Assembly: GCA_963678085.1 (NCBI GenBank)
Contig: OY782680.1
Location: forward strand, 1,302,001 to 1,366,000
DNA from: Aliishimia sp963678085
Lineage (GTDB): Bacteria; Pseudomonadota; Alphaproteobacteria; Rhodobacterales; Rhodobacteraceae
Direction of reading: 5' to 3'
DNA: 64,000 nt
Shown one piece after another: positions 1 to 8,281 of this stretch. Position numbers and translations under genes: made by a program. A model generated the notes under the pieces. That model was not told the DNA's origin. It made no database searches and saw nothing but the letters and a program-made list of their open reading frames with translations. Each line of letters begins with the position of its first letter. The stretch's first letter is position 1.

Positions 1-311
1 AATGAATAGGGATCGGGCCAAATGCTTTCATTTGACAGCACCAAAATGAGGGTGACAGAGGTTACAAACCCTGCCAAAAGTGCGCGCCATCGCGAAATGG
101 ACCATCTCATAAACACCCAAAGAGGGATGCTTAGAAAGATCAACGCCACAGATGCGGCTGCGGGCAATCCTGCAATGAGTATGGGGGCATTTATGAGGAA
201 TATTGACGTTAGCACGATGACGCCAGACACCCAGCCAAAGCCAATCAGCAAGAGCAGCGTTTTGACATATTGGCCCCAGCTATAGGGGCTTTGGGAGACG
301 AGCATTGTCAT
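1..311 (-). CDS. Small membrane protein, paralogue 1 (cut by window edge)
   Basis: The reading frame starts with ATG at 311 and runs off the left edge, giving 103 visible residues. It begins MTMLVSQSPYSWGQ and shows two long hydrophobic stretches. It contains the line FLSIPLWVFM followed by an AGFVTS motif, matching the next two genes almost position by position, so it is the third member of a tandem family. An AAGGA sequence lies 10 bases before the ATG. Only 7 bases separate it from the neighbour upstream, so the genes are probably co-transcribed. I do not recognise the family and give no function. Confidence 0.7.
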   Translation of the reverse strand, partial: MTMLVSQSPYSWGQYVKTLLLLIGFGWVSGVIVLTSIFLINAPILIAGLPAAASVALIFLSIPLWVFMRWSISRWRALLAGFVTSVTLILVLSNESIWPDPYS

Positions 312-318
312 TTTAATG

Positions 319-861
319 TTATCCTTTTTCCGGGTTTGATTTTTGGTGCGGCGCGCGCCACTTACCTGGCCCGATGATGCGCTGCATCGCCCCGGCGGAT
401 AGGGTGCAGAGCAGCACAAAAATCGCGCCCAATCCCGGCTCTTCCATAAGGCCTTTCCATAGGATGTAGCTCGACGGGGGCCATGTATACCCGAGCCAAA
501 CCGTTTCATTTGCCAGAACGAGGATAAGGGTGGTGGATGTTACAAACCCGGCCAGCACCGCGCGTATGGGCGAGATGGGCCGTGCCATGAAGATCCAAAG
601 CGGGCCAGATAGAAAGACCAGCGCGATCACTCCGGCGGAGGGGATGCCTGTCACCAATAAGACAACGGTTTGCGCGAATAAATCAGAAAAGGAGCCGGTA
701 TAAAAAAGCCCGAGCGCTTCGGGGTAGGCGAACACTACGAAACCAGCCAACCAGCCAAAGGCCATCAACAAAAGCAGCGTTATCACATATTGGCCCAAGC
801 TATAGGCGCGTTCGGGGGCGCTGATCATTCTGCGTGCCTTAGGTTGCTTGTCTTCACTCAT
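319..861 (-). CDS. Small membrane protein, paralogue 2
   Basis: A 180-residue protein with four or so hydrophobic segments and the family signatures FLSGPLWIFM, AGFVTSTTLI and a C-terminal QRIIGPG. I chose the ATG at 861 because it follows a GGAGAG ribosome site by a few bases and because the paralogues begin at a comparable place; the open frame continues upstream to 1203, but that part overlaps paralogue 3 and has no matching sequence. The positively charged C-terminal tail (GKWRAPHQKSNPEKG) is probably cytoplasmic. Function unknown. It sits at the 3' end of the SPFH-TelA-XpaC gene run. Confidence 0.7.
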   Translation of the reverse strand: MSEDKQPKARRMISAPERAYSLGQYVITLLLLMAFGWLAGFVVFAYPEALGLFYTGSFSDLFAQTVVLLVTGIPSAGVIALVFLSGPLWIFMARPISPIRAVLAGFVTSTTLILVLANETVWLGYTWPPSSYILWKGLMEEPGLGAIFVLLCTLSAGAMQRIIGPGKWRAPHQKSNPEKG

Positions 862-983
862 AAATCTCTCCACCGCTTTGATCTTGGCAAATTCATCCCA
901 AAGATAACGGGGCTGGACGGCAGAGAGCCGCGCATAAGATATGCAGGGAATGTGCAGGCGGGGCCCCACGAATGGCGAGGCGC

Positions 984-1484
984 TTACTCGAAGACCTTCG
1001 CGATGTCTTTGGCCGGTGCGCCCGGCCCTATGATGCGTTGGATGATCACGGCTGAGAGGGAGATCAATATCATGAAAACAGCACTGGAGCGAATGTCTGA
1101 AACTAACCCGTCTGCCGGGTAGCCACGAAAATCGTTCAGCCAAAGCGTATAGGCAACGATAATGAGAAAAAGAAAACTGGCTGCACAAAAACCGGCGATA
1201 CACGCCCGGCTAGCGGTCACCGGATATCTCATCAAAAGCCATAGTGGCACAGACAAAAAGACGAGCGTGACCGCGGCGGCGATTAACGATCCTGCTATAG
1301 CCCAGGTAAACAGAAAATAGCTAAATTCATTCCAGAAAACAGCCGGAGGCCACGAAAGGTACATATGAAGTGTTACGGCGAGCCCGAGGACAAACCACAA
1401 AGAAAACGCCGTTAGCGCCAGCGCAAGGATGAACTGCTTTAGGCGATAGGGGCGCTCTGTCACGGCCGTGCTTTTGGGTCTCAT
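984..1484 (-). CDS. Small membrane protein, paralogue 3
   Basis: A 166-residue predicted inner-membrane protein with about four transmembrane segments. It shares FLSVPLWLLM and the C-terminal IIQRIIGPG with paralogue 2, though the two proteins have diverged over most of their length. It begins 14 bases after the stop of the SPFH-domain gene, which suggests the same transcript. No catalytic motif is visible. The tandem arrangement points to duplication within this locus; the role may be linked to the membrane-stress genes upstream, but that is inference from position only. Confidence 0.7.
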   Translation of the reverse strand: MRPKSTAVTERPYRLKQFILALALTAFSLWFVLGLAVTLHMYLSWPPAVFWNEFSYFLFTWAIAGSLIAAAVTLVFLSVPLWLLMRYPVTASRACIAGFCAASFLFLIIVAYTLWLNDFRGYPADGLVSDIRSSAVFMILISLSAVIIQRIIGPGAPAKDIAKVFE

Positions 1485-1498
1485 CTTGTGGCCATGGT

Positions 1499-2602
1499 TC
1501 AGATGCCCGGCGGGGGAGGGGGCGGCAGGATGGTGAAAAGCTGTGCCAATTCGCGCACATCTTCCGCCTTTTGCCAGCCATCTTGGCCTGCGGTCCAGAC
1601 ATAGGTTTCGCGGGTTAACGTGCCCTCCGTAACCATGCGGCCCAGGCGAGCCTTTGAATAAGGGCCTGAGGTCGCACCATCCTTGGCGATATGCCAGACA
1701 TGCTCAACGGGGGGCGGGGGAGGTGGCGCGGCTTGCGCGGATTTCGATGCCCCCCAAGGCCTCGCCACGTTCTGCGCCATTTGCAGCCCTAGTGCGGCGC
1801 CCATGCCTGACTGGATCGCAGCCGCGCCAGCGCCCCCATCACGGCTCAGGCTTTCGGCGGCTTGGAATTGCATATATTCGTTCAAATTGCCAATCACGCC
1901 CATAGAGGCGCGCTTGTCCATCACTTGCTCCACCGCGGCGGGCAGCGAAATATTTTCGATATAAAGCTCTGGCAGGCTCAGCCCATATTCTGCAAGTTGC
2001 GGGCTGATCTCGCGCGCCACAAGCTGCCCCAGCTCACGGGTATTGGCCGCCATATCCAGCACCGGAATGCCCGAGCGTGCAAGGCTGCGCGAGAACTCTT
2101 GCACGATGATATTGCGGATCTGAAAGCTGATTTCGTCCATGGTGAACTCACCATCGGTGCCCACGATCTCAACCAGGAAACGCGCCGGATCAACCACCTT
2201 AATCGCGTAAGAACCATAGGCGCGCAGCCGCACCGGGCCAAATTCTGGATCGCGGCAAATGACCGGGTTTTTCGTGCCCCATTTGAGATTGGCAAAGCGG
2301 GTGGTGTTGACGAAGTAGATCTCGGATTTGAACGGGCTCTTGAAGCCATGATCCCAATGCTGCAGCGTCGTCATCACCGGCATATTGTTGGTTTCAAGCA
2401 TATAAAGACCGGGGGTGAACACATCCGCCAGCTGACCCTCATGCACAAAGACAGCCGCCTGGCCCTCGCGCACGGTCAACTTGGCCCCATATTTGATCTC
2501 ATGGCCTTCGCGCTCAAACCGATAAACCAGCGTATCGCGGGTATCATCCAGCCAATGAATGACATCAACAAATTCACCAGATAGAAAATCGAAAATGCCC
2601 AT
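1499..2602 (-). CDS. SPFH-domain protein with C-terminal GYF_2-like domain
   Basis: A 367-residue protein of the YdjI-type SPFH group (often labelled virion core protein-like). Residues 1-240 carry the SPFH fold, beginning MGIFDFLSGEFVDVI, with the central FxVEIVGTDGEFTMDEI region. A glycine/alanine-rich stretch and a polyproline run of seven near residue 295 lead into a GYF_2 (DUF4339-like) domain with WHIAKDGATSGPYS and a tryptophan pair near the C-terminus, then a second polyproline tail. SPFH proteins of this kind associate with membranes and recruit partners; the GYF-like module usually binds proline-rich peptides. The gene lies directly after telA and xpaC homologues, a recurring stress-response grouping. 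Confidence 0.85.
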   Translation of the reverse strand: MGIFDFLSGEFVDVIHWLDDTRDTLVYRFEREGHEIKYGAKLTVREGQAAVFVHEGQLADVFTPGLYMLETNNMPVMTTLQHWDHGFKSPFKSEIYFVNTTRFANLKWGTKNPVICRDPEFGPVRLRAYGSYAIKVVDPARFLVEIVGTDGEFTMDEISFQIRNIIVQEFSRSLARSGIPVLDMAANTRELGQLVAREISPQLAEYGLSLPELYIENISLPAAVEQVMDKRASMGVIGNLNEYMQFQAAESLSRDGGAGAAAIQSGMGAALGLQMAQNVARPWGASKSAQAAPPPPPPVEHVWHIAKDGATSGPYSKARLGRMVTEGTLTRETYVWTAGQDGWQKAEDVRELAQLFTILPPPPPPGI

Positions 2603-2672
2603 GACTGCCCCTCAACTGTCTCAATAAAGCGGTGCGCCGCCCCGGCCGCGCACCACTGGTTTTCGCCTATCC

Positions 2673-3869
2673 CTACTTGGGAACCGCCGTAGCTGCATTA
2701 TCCCCGACACCGTCGCGGCGGGCTTTTGCGGCGGCGAGGGTGTCGCGCAGCTCTGTTTCCATTTTCTTTAGCTCATCTTCCGCAGCGGCGCGTTTGGCTT
2801 TGCCTTCATCTGCGATTTGCAGACTTTCTTGGATGGTGCCGATCAGGTCCGCATTGGCCTTTTTCACCGCTTCGATATCAAAGACGCCGCGCTCCATCTC
2901 TTCGCGGATCATCTTATTGGAGCTGCGCAGGTTCGCCGCATTGGCAGTCAGTAGCTCATTGGTCAGATCATTGGCATCACGCACCGCAGCAGCAGCCTCA
3001 GCAGAGCGCTGGATGGTCACGGCTTGCGCCAGTTGCGTCTCCCAAAGCGGCACGGTGTTCACGAGGGTGGAGTTGATCTTGGTCACCAGGCTCTTGTCGT
3101 TTTCCTGTACCAGCCGGATGGAGGGCAGCGATTGCATGGTCACTTGACGTGTCAGTTTCAGATCATGCACCCGGCGTTCCAGATCATCGCGCGCGGCGCG
3201 CAGATCGCGCAGCTCTTGGGCACGCATAACCCCTTGATCCTCGGGCGCGGCTTGTACCTCGGCCTCTTTGGCAGGGATGGTTTCCCCATCAAGCTCGGCC
3301 AGTTTCGCCTCTCCAGCAGAGATATAAAGCGCCAGCTCATCATAGAAATCCAGCGTCTTTTCATAGAGGATATCGAGAGATTTGATGTCCTTGAGCAACA
3401 CATGCTCATGTTGTAGTAGATCGTCGGTGATCCTGTCGATTTGGCCCTGCACCTCTTCAAAGCGGGCGGAGAATTTAGCGAAGGGCGCGGCCCGGCCCAT
3501 GAGCTTTTCCCACCAGCTGCGCTCACGTCGTACATCGAGTTCAGAAACCGAAAAGCCGCGAATGGTTGTGACAATCCCGCGCAGGCTATCCCCGGCTGGG
3601 CCCACATCTTTGTTGCGCACGCCTGTGAGCATGGATTGCGAAATCTCTTGCAGCTCCGCTTGGGCCGATGAGCCAAAGGACACGATGGAGTTGGTGTCGA
3701 ACATGTCGATCTCATCCATACGTGTGCGGATCTCGGCGCTCACGGGGGCATCTGCCTCGGCCAGGGGCACAATGGCGTTTGCTTCTTGCGGCTGGCTCAG
3801 CGTAAGTTCGGTGACTTCTCTGACCATCACCTCAGCGGCCTCAGCTTTCTTTTGGATGTCTTGTGACAT
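2673..3869 (-). CDS. telA: TelA/KlaA-family toxic anion resistance protein
   Basis: A 398-residue, highly charged, helix-rich protein. The segments FDTNSIVSFGSSAQAELQEI, GFSVSELDVRRERSWWEKLMG and the later SLPSIRLVQENDKSLVTKI are hallmarks of the TelA/YaaN family, named for tellurite resistance on plasmid RK2. Biochemical role in the family is still unclear; it is thought to act with membrane stress proteins. It starts 23 bases after the XpaC-like gene, so both are in one operon, as in the xpaC-yaaN pair of Bacillus. The C-terminal third is a coiled coil rich in Glu, Lys and Ala. Length is normal for the family. Confidence 0.9.
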   Translation of the reverse strand: MSQDIQKKAEAAEVMVREVTELTLSQPQEANAIVPLAEADAPVSAEIRTRMDEIDMFDTNSIVSFGSSAQAELQEISQSMLTGVRNKDVGPAGDSLRGIVTTIRGFSVSELDVRRERSWWEKLMGRAAPFAKFSARFEEVQGQIDRITDDLLQHEHVLLKDIKSLDILYEKTLDFYDELALYISAGEAKLAELDGETIPAKEAEVQAAPEDQGVMRAQELRDLRAARDDLERRVHDLKLTRQVTMQSLPSIRLVQENDKSLVTKINSTLVNTVPLWETQLAQAVTIQRSAEAAAAVRDANDLTNELLTANAANLRSSNKMIREEMERGVFDIEAVKKANADLIGTIQESLQIADEGKAKRAAAEDELKKMETELRDTLAAAKARRDGVGDNAATAVPK

Positions 3870-3892
3870 GGGTTGGTCCTTTTAACTGTCAA

Positions 3893-4774
3893 TTACGAAG
3901 ACGCGCGTGAAAGCTGGACACCATCGCGCGCCAGCCGCTCGCGCAGCACATCAATTTCAATGCTCAGATCGGTGCGGTTCCCATCCAGCAGCGCATCGGT
4001 GCGGGCGGCGAAATTATCGGTCAGATCCTCAAGCAAAGCGGCATAGTTTTCGCGCGCCTGCGCATCGCGGTTGCGCCCATAAAGATCGGCGAATTTCACC
4101 GTCGCATCGCGCGCGCCCATCAGATACACGCCCAGATATTTGCGCGCAGCTGTCAGATCGCGGGGATCTTCCTCAACTGTGCGAATAAGATCGCGGGCCG
4201 TGTTTTGAAACCGCTGCACCGCGCCCTCCATATGCCGATCCCCCGAGCGCAGGATCGCATCGCGCATGGCCTCAAGATAGCCTTCGGCCTCATCCACAAC
4301 CCGTGCCACACGGTCCTGTTGCATCGTGTCAATGCCCGCAACGCCCTTATCGGTCAGCGGGTCTGGGCCAAAGCTCACAATATGCAGGGCACCGGCGATC
4401 AGGCCCAGCAGGGCAGGGGAGAGGAGTTCAACGCTCTCTTGATGGGCCAACACTGCAAAGGCGGCGCCAATCCCGGTAAGTGCAGCTGAGAAGATCTTGC
4501 GCGGGATCGCGGGGCGTTTGGCGATTTTGCGCGTCTCATAGGTGGCCTGCGCGATTTGGCCTTCTCGCAAAAGCCAAGCCGCAAGGCTCCAACTGGCAGC
4601 GCCGATTAGCCCAAGGCCCATGGCGATAGTGCCATCCCAAAAGGTCGTTGCCACAAGCGGAATCGCCGGGATCCACAGGATGTTAGAGCGCGCGCCGACC
4701 GGATGCACCTTGGCTTTCTCGTAGCTAACGGTGTCCTCTTTGGGCGAATATTTGCCGCCAAAGCGCTTGCCCAT
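3893..4774 (-). CDS. XpaC-family membrane protein (partner of TelA)
   Basis: A 293-residue protein with two pairs of hydrophobic segments in the first 130 residues (ILWIPAIPLVATTFW, MGLGLIGAASWSLAAWLL, and a second hairpin around residues 95-130), followed by a soluble helical domain. The layout and the motif YLEAMRDAILRSGD match the XpaC group annotated as 5-bromo-4-chloroindolyl phosphate hydrolysis proteins; that name comes from an indirect plate phenotype and should not be read as a phosphatase activity. It lies between a tiny upstream peptide gene (3-base gap) and telA, with which it is conserved in many bacteria. Confidence 0.8.
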   Translation of the reverse strand: MGKRFGGKYSPKEDTVSYEKAKVHPVGARSNILWIPAIPLVATTFWDGTIAMGLGLIGAASWSLAAWLLREGQIAQATYETRKIAKRPAIPRKIFSAALTGIGAAFAVLAHQESVELLSPALLGLIAGALHIVSFGPDPLTDKGVAGIDTMQQDRVARVVDEAEGYLEAMRDAILRSGDRHMEGAVQRFQNTARDLIRTVEEDPRDLTAARKYLGVYLMGARDATVKFADLYGRNRDAQARENYAALLEDLTDNFAARTDALLDGNRTDLSIEIDVLRERLARDGVQLSRASS

Positions 4775-4777
4775 ACC

Positions 4778-4864
4778 CTAAAGCCCCCCAAGCCAGCCCG
4801 TGGCTGTGCCAAAGAGAACCATGATCAGGGCCACATAGGCCAATTTCTGCAAGGTGGCTGGCAT
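4778..4864 (-). CDS. 28-residue membrane peptide upstream of xpaC
   Basis: A 28-codon frame starting MPATLQKLAYVALIMVL and ending GTATGWLGGL. It would form a single transmembrane helix. A GGAG ribosome site lies 8 bases before its ATG and its stop is 3 bases before the ATG of the XpaC-like gene, an arrangement expected of a translated, coupled small gene. No family is recognised. It could be a true component of the membrane complex or a leader peptide controlling xpaC translation. Confidence 0.5.
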   Translation of the reverse strand: MPATLQKLAYVALIMVLFGTATGWLGGL

Positions 4865-4960
4865 GGCCCGCACTCCACTAACTTACCGTATTTGTCAAAT
4901 AAGCGGTCTTGTGCGAATTTGCTAGGGTTCAATGCGTTCAGTTCGGGGCGCGGGTGTGCT

Positions 4961-5437
4961 TTACTTGTCCCTATTGCTGGTTTTTTGCGAAAGAAAATAG
5001 GTCAGCGCACCGATCACTAGCGCCACAGCAACCCCATAGCCAAGCAAATCGCGCGTCCCGTCCCAGCTCACCACTTGGCCCAGAAACAGCACGCCAAGCA
5101 CCACGATGACGACAGCAATGAGCTTATTTTTCAGATCATCGAGATTTCTGATGGTGAGCCAGGCGGGCAGCTTGACCTCTGAGCTGATGAATAATGCATA
5201 GAGCCCGATCGCGATGATATAAAACACCGTGCCCAGCAGAAAGAGATCAATGATTTCAATAAATTCGAGAGAGAGGCTCTTGGCGATCTTGCGAGATACT
5301 TCGCCATTTTGCACCGTCGCTATGATCAGTTGCCCGGTTTGAAGCAGGCCATAAACCATCAAGGTCGTGGCGGCCAGAAAGGCACCAGTCACGGCCAGGA
5401 TCACCATAAATCGGCTGGCGCTGAGGAAATGGCTCAT
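4961..5437 (-). CDS. YqhA-like UPF0114 membrane protein
   Basis: A 158-residue inner-membrane protein with four transmembrane helices. It starts with FLSASRFMVILAV, matching the N-terminal helix of UPF0114/YqhA, and carries the family stretch LEFIEIIDLFLLGTVFYIIAIGLYALF (read here only in outline) followed by a charged cytosolic turn (RNLDDLKNKL). Function in the family is unknown. It is 96 bases upstream of the small peptide gene on the same strand and may head the transcript. Downstream of rluB, 23 bases separate the two genes. Confidence 0.85.
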   Translation of the reverse strand: MSHFLSASRFMVILAVTGAFLAATTLMVYGLLQTGQLIIATVQNGEVSRKIAKSLSLEFIEIIDLFLLGTVFYIIAIGLYALFISSEVKLPAWLTIRNLDDLKNKLIAVVIVVLGVLFLGQVVSWDGTRDLLGYGVAVALVIGALTYFLSQKTSNRDK

Positions 5438-5460
5438 GGGGGTCTCCTTTGCTTGGGGCG

Positions 5461-6249
5461 TCAGGTGCGCTTGCGTCGTCTTTGCACGGTTTTGGGTTTT
5501 TCAGGTGCGGACACAGGCGCTTCAAGGCCAAGTTGGTCGCGCACCACGCGCGGGCGCAGTTCTTGCACCTCACCCGCTTTCAGCTCTCCCAACTGGAACG
5601 GGCCATAAGAGACGCGGATCAGTCGGTTCACGGTCAATTCGATATCGGCCATCGCACGGCGGATTTCGCGGTTTTTGCCCTCGCGAATGGCCACCGTCAC
5701 CCAAGCATTGGCCCCTTGCTGGCGATCAAGCGTGACTTGCATCGGCTGGAACTTTTGCCCATCAACCGTAAGGCCGCGTCGCAAGGGTTCAAACGCTTCA
5801 TCTTTGGGTCGACCATGCACGCGCACACGATACCGGCGCAGCCAGCCAGTGGAGGGCAGTTCCAACTTGCGTTTGATCCCCCCATCATTGGTGAGCAAGA
5901 GCAGCCCTTCGGAATTGAGGTCGAGCCGCCCAACGCTCATCACGCGGGGCATGTCTTCGGGAAGGGCGTCAAAGATCGTCTCCCGCCCCTTTTCATCACG
6001 GGTGGTGGTCACAAGGCCACTGGGTTTGTGATAGAGCCAAAGCCGCGGGGCCTCTGGCTCAACAAGTTCCTTGCCATCGACGGTGATCTTATCGCTCTCG
6101 TCCACATTCAAAGCAGCGCGAGCAATCACCTTGCCATTCACCGCAACGCGGCCCGCCTCAATCATACGTTCCGCATCCCGGCGCGAGGCAAGCCCTGCGC
6201 GGGCAATCACTTTGGCGATCCGCTCGCCTTTGGGGGATGTATCTGTCAT
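5461..6249 (-). CDS. rluB: RluB-type 23S rRNA pseudouridine synthase
   Basis: A 262-residue protein. The N-terminal S4 RNA-binding domain (RIAKVIARAGLASRRDAERM) is followed by the RsuA/RluB catalytic domain, with the catalytic aspartate in GRLDLNSEGLLLLTNDGG and the later REGKNREIRRA motif typical of the RsuA branch. It isomerises a uridine in helix 89 of 23S rRNA in Escherichia coli. I use the ATG at 6249, since the extra 20 residues of the longer frame (to 6309) do not fit the family and would collide with tadA. The basic C-terminal tail (QRRRKRT) is common in this group. Divergent from tadA with about 50 bases between them. Confidence 0.88.
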   Translation of the reverse strand: MTDTSPKGERIAKVIARAGLASRRDAERMIEAGRVAVNGKVIARAALNVDESDKITVDGKELVEPEAPRLWLYHKPSGLVTTTRDEKGRETIFDALPEDMPRVMSVGRLDLNSEGLLLLTNDGGIKRKLELPSTGWLRRYRVRVHGRPKDEAFEPLRRGLTVDGQKFQPMQVTLDRQQGANAWVTVAIREGKNREIRRAMADIELTVNRLIRVSYGPFQLGELKAGEVQELRPRVVRDQLGLEAPVSAPEKPKTVQRRRKRT

Positions 6250-6302
6250 GGGCTCGCGCTTACCCGGTTTACAGCGCGCGCGAAAGAGGTCATCGAAGGG
6301 GT

Positions 6303-6752
6303 ATGCCATTTCGCAGCTATATGGATCATGCCTTAGAGGCCGCGCGCGCAGCGGGTGCGCGTGGAGAGGTGCCCGTGGGCGCGGTCATTATCTCGCCCGA
6401 CGGAGAGGTGATCGCGATTGAGGGTAATCGCACGCGCGAGTTGAACGACCCCAGCGCCCATGCAGAAATGCTCGCCATTCGCGCCGCGTGCCAGGCTTTG
6501 GGGTCTGAACGGCTGCCCGGATGCGATCTCTATGTCACCTTAGAACCTTGCGCCATGTGCGCCGGTGCCATCGCCGCAGCCCGCATCGCGCGCCTTTACT
6601 ATGGGGCATCCGATCCCAAATCCGGCGGAGTGGCGCAGGGCGCGCGGGTTTTCTCGCACCCCCAATCGCATCACAGCCCAGAGATTTACGATGGCATCGC
6701 CGAGCGCGAATGCGCCGCGCTGCTTAAGGCTTTTTTTGCGGGTAAGAGGTAG
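6303..6752 (+). CDS. tadA: tRNA-specific adenosine deaminase
   Basis: A 149-residue zinc deaminase that converts A34 to inosine in tRNA-Arg(ACG). The zinc and catalytic residues are visible: HAE at 53-55 and PCAMC with cysteines at 83 and 86. Length and the FSHP motif near the C-terminus fit TadA. The ATG at 6303 is chosen because the family starts with a sequence like MPFRSYMDHALEAA; a longer frame exists upstream but runs into the rluB promoter region. It stands alone as a divergent partner of rluB. Confidence 0.93.
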   Translation: MPFRSYMDHALEAARAAGARGEVPVGAVIISPDGEVIAIEGNRTRELNDPSAHAEMLAIRAACQALGSERLPGCDLYVTLEPCAMCAGAIAAARIARLYYGASDPKSGGVAQGARVFSHPQSHHSPEIYDGIAERECAALLKAFFAGKR

Positions 6753-6851
6753 ATGTGGCTTGATCAAGGTCCACGCAAATTGCGATTTTCGCTGCGCTTA
6801 AATGAGAACGAGGTCAGGCCTTGAGCAATAATTCCTGGCCACCGCCGAGCC

Positions 6852-7229
6852 CTATACCGTTTCGCTGAGCTCTTGGGCCACGCTGTCGCGCAGGGATTGC
6901 AGCTCATCAATGGCCTCATCAAGCTGGGCGCGTTGTTCGGCGAGTTCAACAAGCTGGCGCGAGGCCATGTCCACCCAGGTTTTCATCTGCGCCTCGGTGC
7001 CTTCCTTTTCGTAGATCAAGAGCCATTGGCGGATGTCTTCAAGTTGAAAGCCAAATTTTCGCCCCCGCAGGATCAGCTTCATACGGGCCACTTCGCGGGT
7101 GTGGTAATAGCGTGCGCGGCCCTCTCGCTCTGGCTGCAAGAGTTCAATATACTCGTAATAACGCAGTGTTCTGGGGGTGACGTCAAACTTGGTACACATC
7201 TCCTTGAATGAAATCCGGCTTTCGGTCAT
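6852..7229 (-). CDS. MerR-family transcriptional regulator
   Basis: A 125-residue regulator. The winged HTH of the MerR type is clear at the N-terminus: FKEMCTKFDVTPRTLRYYE followed by an arginine-rich wing (EREGRARYY). A long coiled-coil dimerisation helix fills the C-terminal half. No metal-binding cysteines are present at the C-terminus, so the effector is probably organic or absent. The ATG at 7229 has an AAGGG ribosome site 7 bases upstream. It is divergent from the thioesterase-MATE operon, which it may control. Confidence 0.88.
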   Translation of the reverse strand: MTESRISFKEMCTKFDVTPRTLRYYEYIELLQPEREGRARYYHTREVARMKLILRGRKFGFQLEDIRQWLLIYEKEGTEAQMKTWVDMASRQLVELAEQRAQLDEAIDELQSLRDSVAQELSETV

Positions 7230-7349
7230 CACGCGTCCCTTCTGTCTTCATGCAAAAAGCTAGAACGTTCATGCCAGCTTGGCAACTGCTGCGCTTGCAA
7301 CTGGGGCAAAGGCGCGCCACAAGGGCGGTATCGGACAGAAAGCGAGCCC

Positions 7350-7772
7350 ATGGTCGATAAAACCAAGATTGCGAAACAGTTCATAAAGGCCATTCCTTAC
7401 GCTCAGGCGCTGCAAATGGAGTTCATCGAGATCGGTGATGGCTATGCGATCCTTGAAATGCCCTATAGCGAAGAGCTAATTGGTGATCCTCGAACAGGCG
7501 TGATTGCGGGCGGGGCGGTCTCGGCCTTGATGGATACCTGCTGCGGGGCGGCGGTGATTGCGCATCCCTCCAACCCTGGGGGCACGGCCACGATAGATTT
7601 ACGGATCGAATATATGCGCCCGGCCACGCCTGGACATAGGCTGCGCACGCGGGCAACCTGTTATCACATCACGCGCTCGGTCGCCTTTGTGCGCGCTACC
7701 ACCTATGATGAAGACCCCGAGAATCCTGTGGCCACCGCCTCAGGCTCTTTCACTGTGGAGGGTAAGTTTTGA
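7350..7772 (+). CDS. PaaI-like hotdog thioesterase 1
   Basis: A 140-residue single hotdog-fold protein. The GGAVSALMDTCCG helix and the IDLRIEYMRPATPG strand are those of PaaI-type acyl-CoA thioesterases, which clear aromatic or aliphatic acyl-CoA. The usual catalytic Asp/Glu in the central helix is represented by the aspartate of LMDTC. It overlaps the next gene by 4 bases, so translation is coupled. Substrate cannot be read from the sequence. Confidence 0.85.
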   Translation: MVDKTKIAKQFIKAIPYAQALQMEFIEIGDGYAILEMPYSEELIGDPRTGVIAGGAVSALMDTCCGAAVIAHPSNPGGTATIDLRIEYMRPATPGHRLRTRATCYHITRSVAFVRATTYDEDPENPVATASGSFTVEGKF

Positions 7773-8281
7773 GCAAGCCGCGCCCGGAACCCGTTCAAAT
7801 CGTCAAACAGCGCCGTGATGCGGCTTTGCAGGCTTTGGTGGCTCGAGTGCCGTTCTTTGCCTTTATGGGGATTTCTTTTGATCGGCGCGGCGATGAGCTG
7901 ACCGGGATTATGGCCTTTGATGATAAGCTGATTGGCAATCCGATGTTGCCTGCGCTGCATGGCGGTGCGACGGCCGCGTTCTTGGAGGCGACCGCGATGA
8001 TCACGCTGAGCTGGTCGTTCTTGTGGGAAGATATCGAAAGCGGCGCGCTTGATGTGGAAAAACTGACCGAGGGGGAGCTGCCGCGCTTGCCCAAAACCGT
8101 TGGGTTTACGGTGGATTATCTGCGCTCTGGTCTGCCGCGCGATGCGTATGCGCGGGCAAAGATCAACCGCTCGGGGCGGCGCTATGCTTCGGTGCATGTG
8201 GAGGGCTGGCAGGATAATCGCACCCGGCTTTATGCCCAAGCGACCGGGCATTTTGTGATGCCTGCGCGCGATCATGGCTGA
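7769..8281 (+). CDS. PaaI-like hotdog thioesterase 2
   Basis: A 170-residue hotdog-fold protein, a distant tandem paralogue of the gene before it. It shows the central helix LHGGATAAFLEATAM and the strand VDYLRSGLPRDAYARAKI. The start is a TTG overlapping the previous stop, with a GGAGGG ribosome site six bases before it. In place of the aspartate of paralogue 1 it has a glutamate (FLEAT), the other usual choice. The pair could form a heteromer; that is inference. It overlaps the MATE gene by 8 bases. Confidence 0.82.
   Translation: MSKPRPEPVQIVKQRRDAALQALVARVPFFAFMGISFDRRGDELTGIMAFDDKLIGNPMLPALHGGATAAFLEATAMITLSWSFLWEDIESGALDVEKLTEGELPRLPKTVGFTVDYLRSGLPRDAYARAKINRSGRRYASVHVEGWQDNRTRLYAQATGHFVMPARDHG

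Noticed and set aside
1862..2584. Plus-strand frame of 240 residues
   Set aside because: It lies opposite the SPFH gene and has the histidine/arginine-rich make-up of an antisense shadow.
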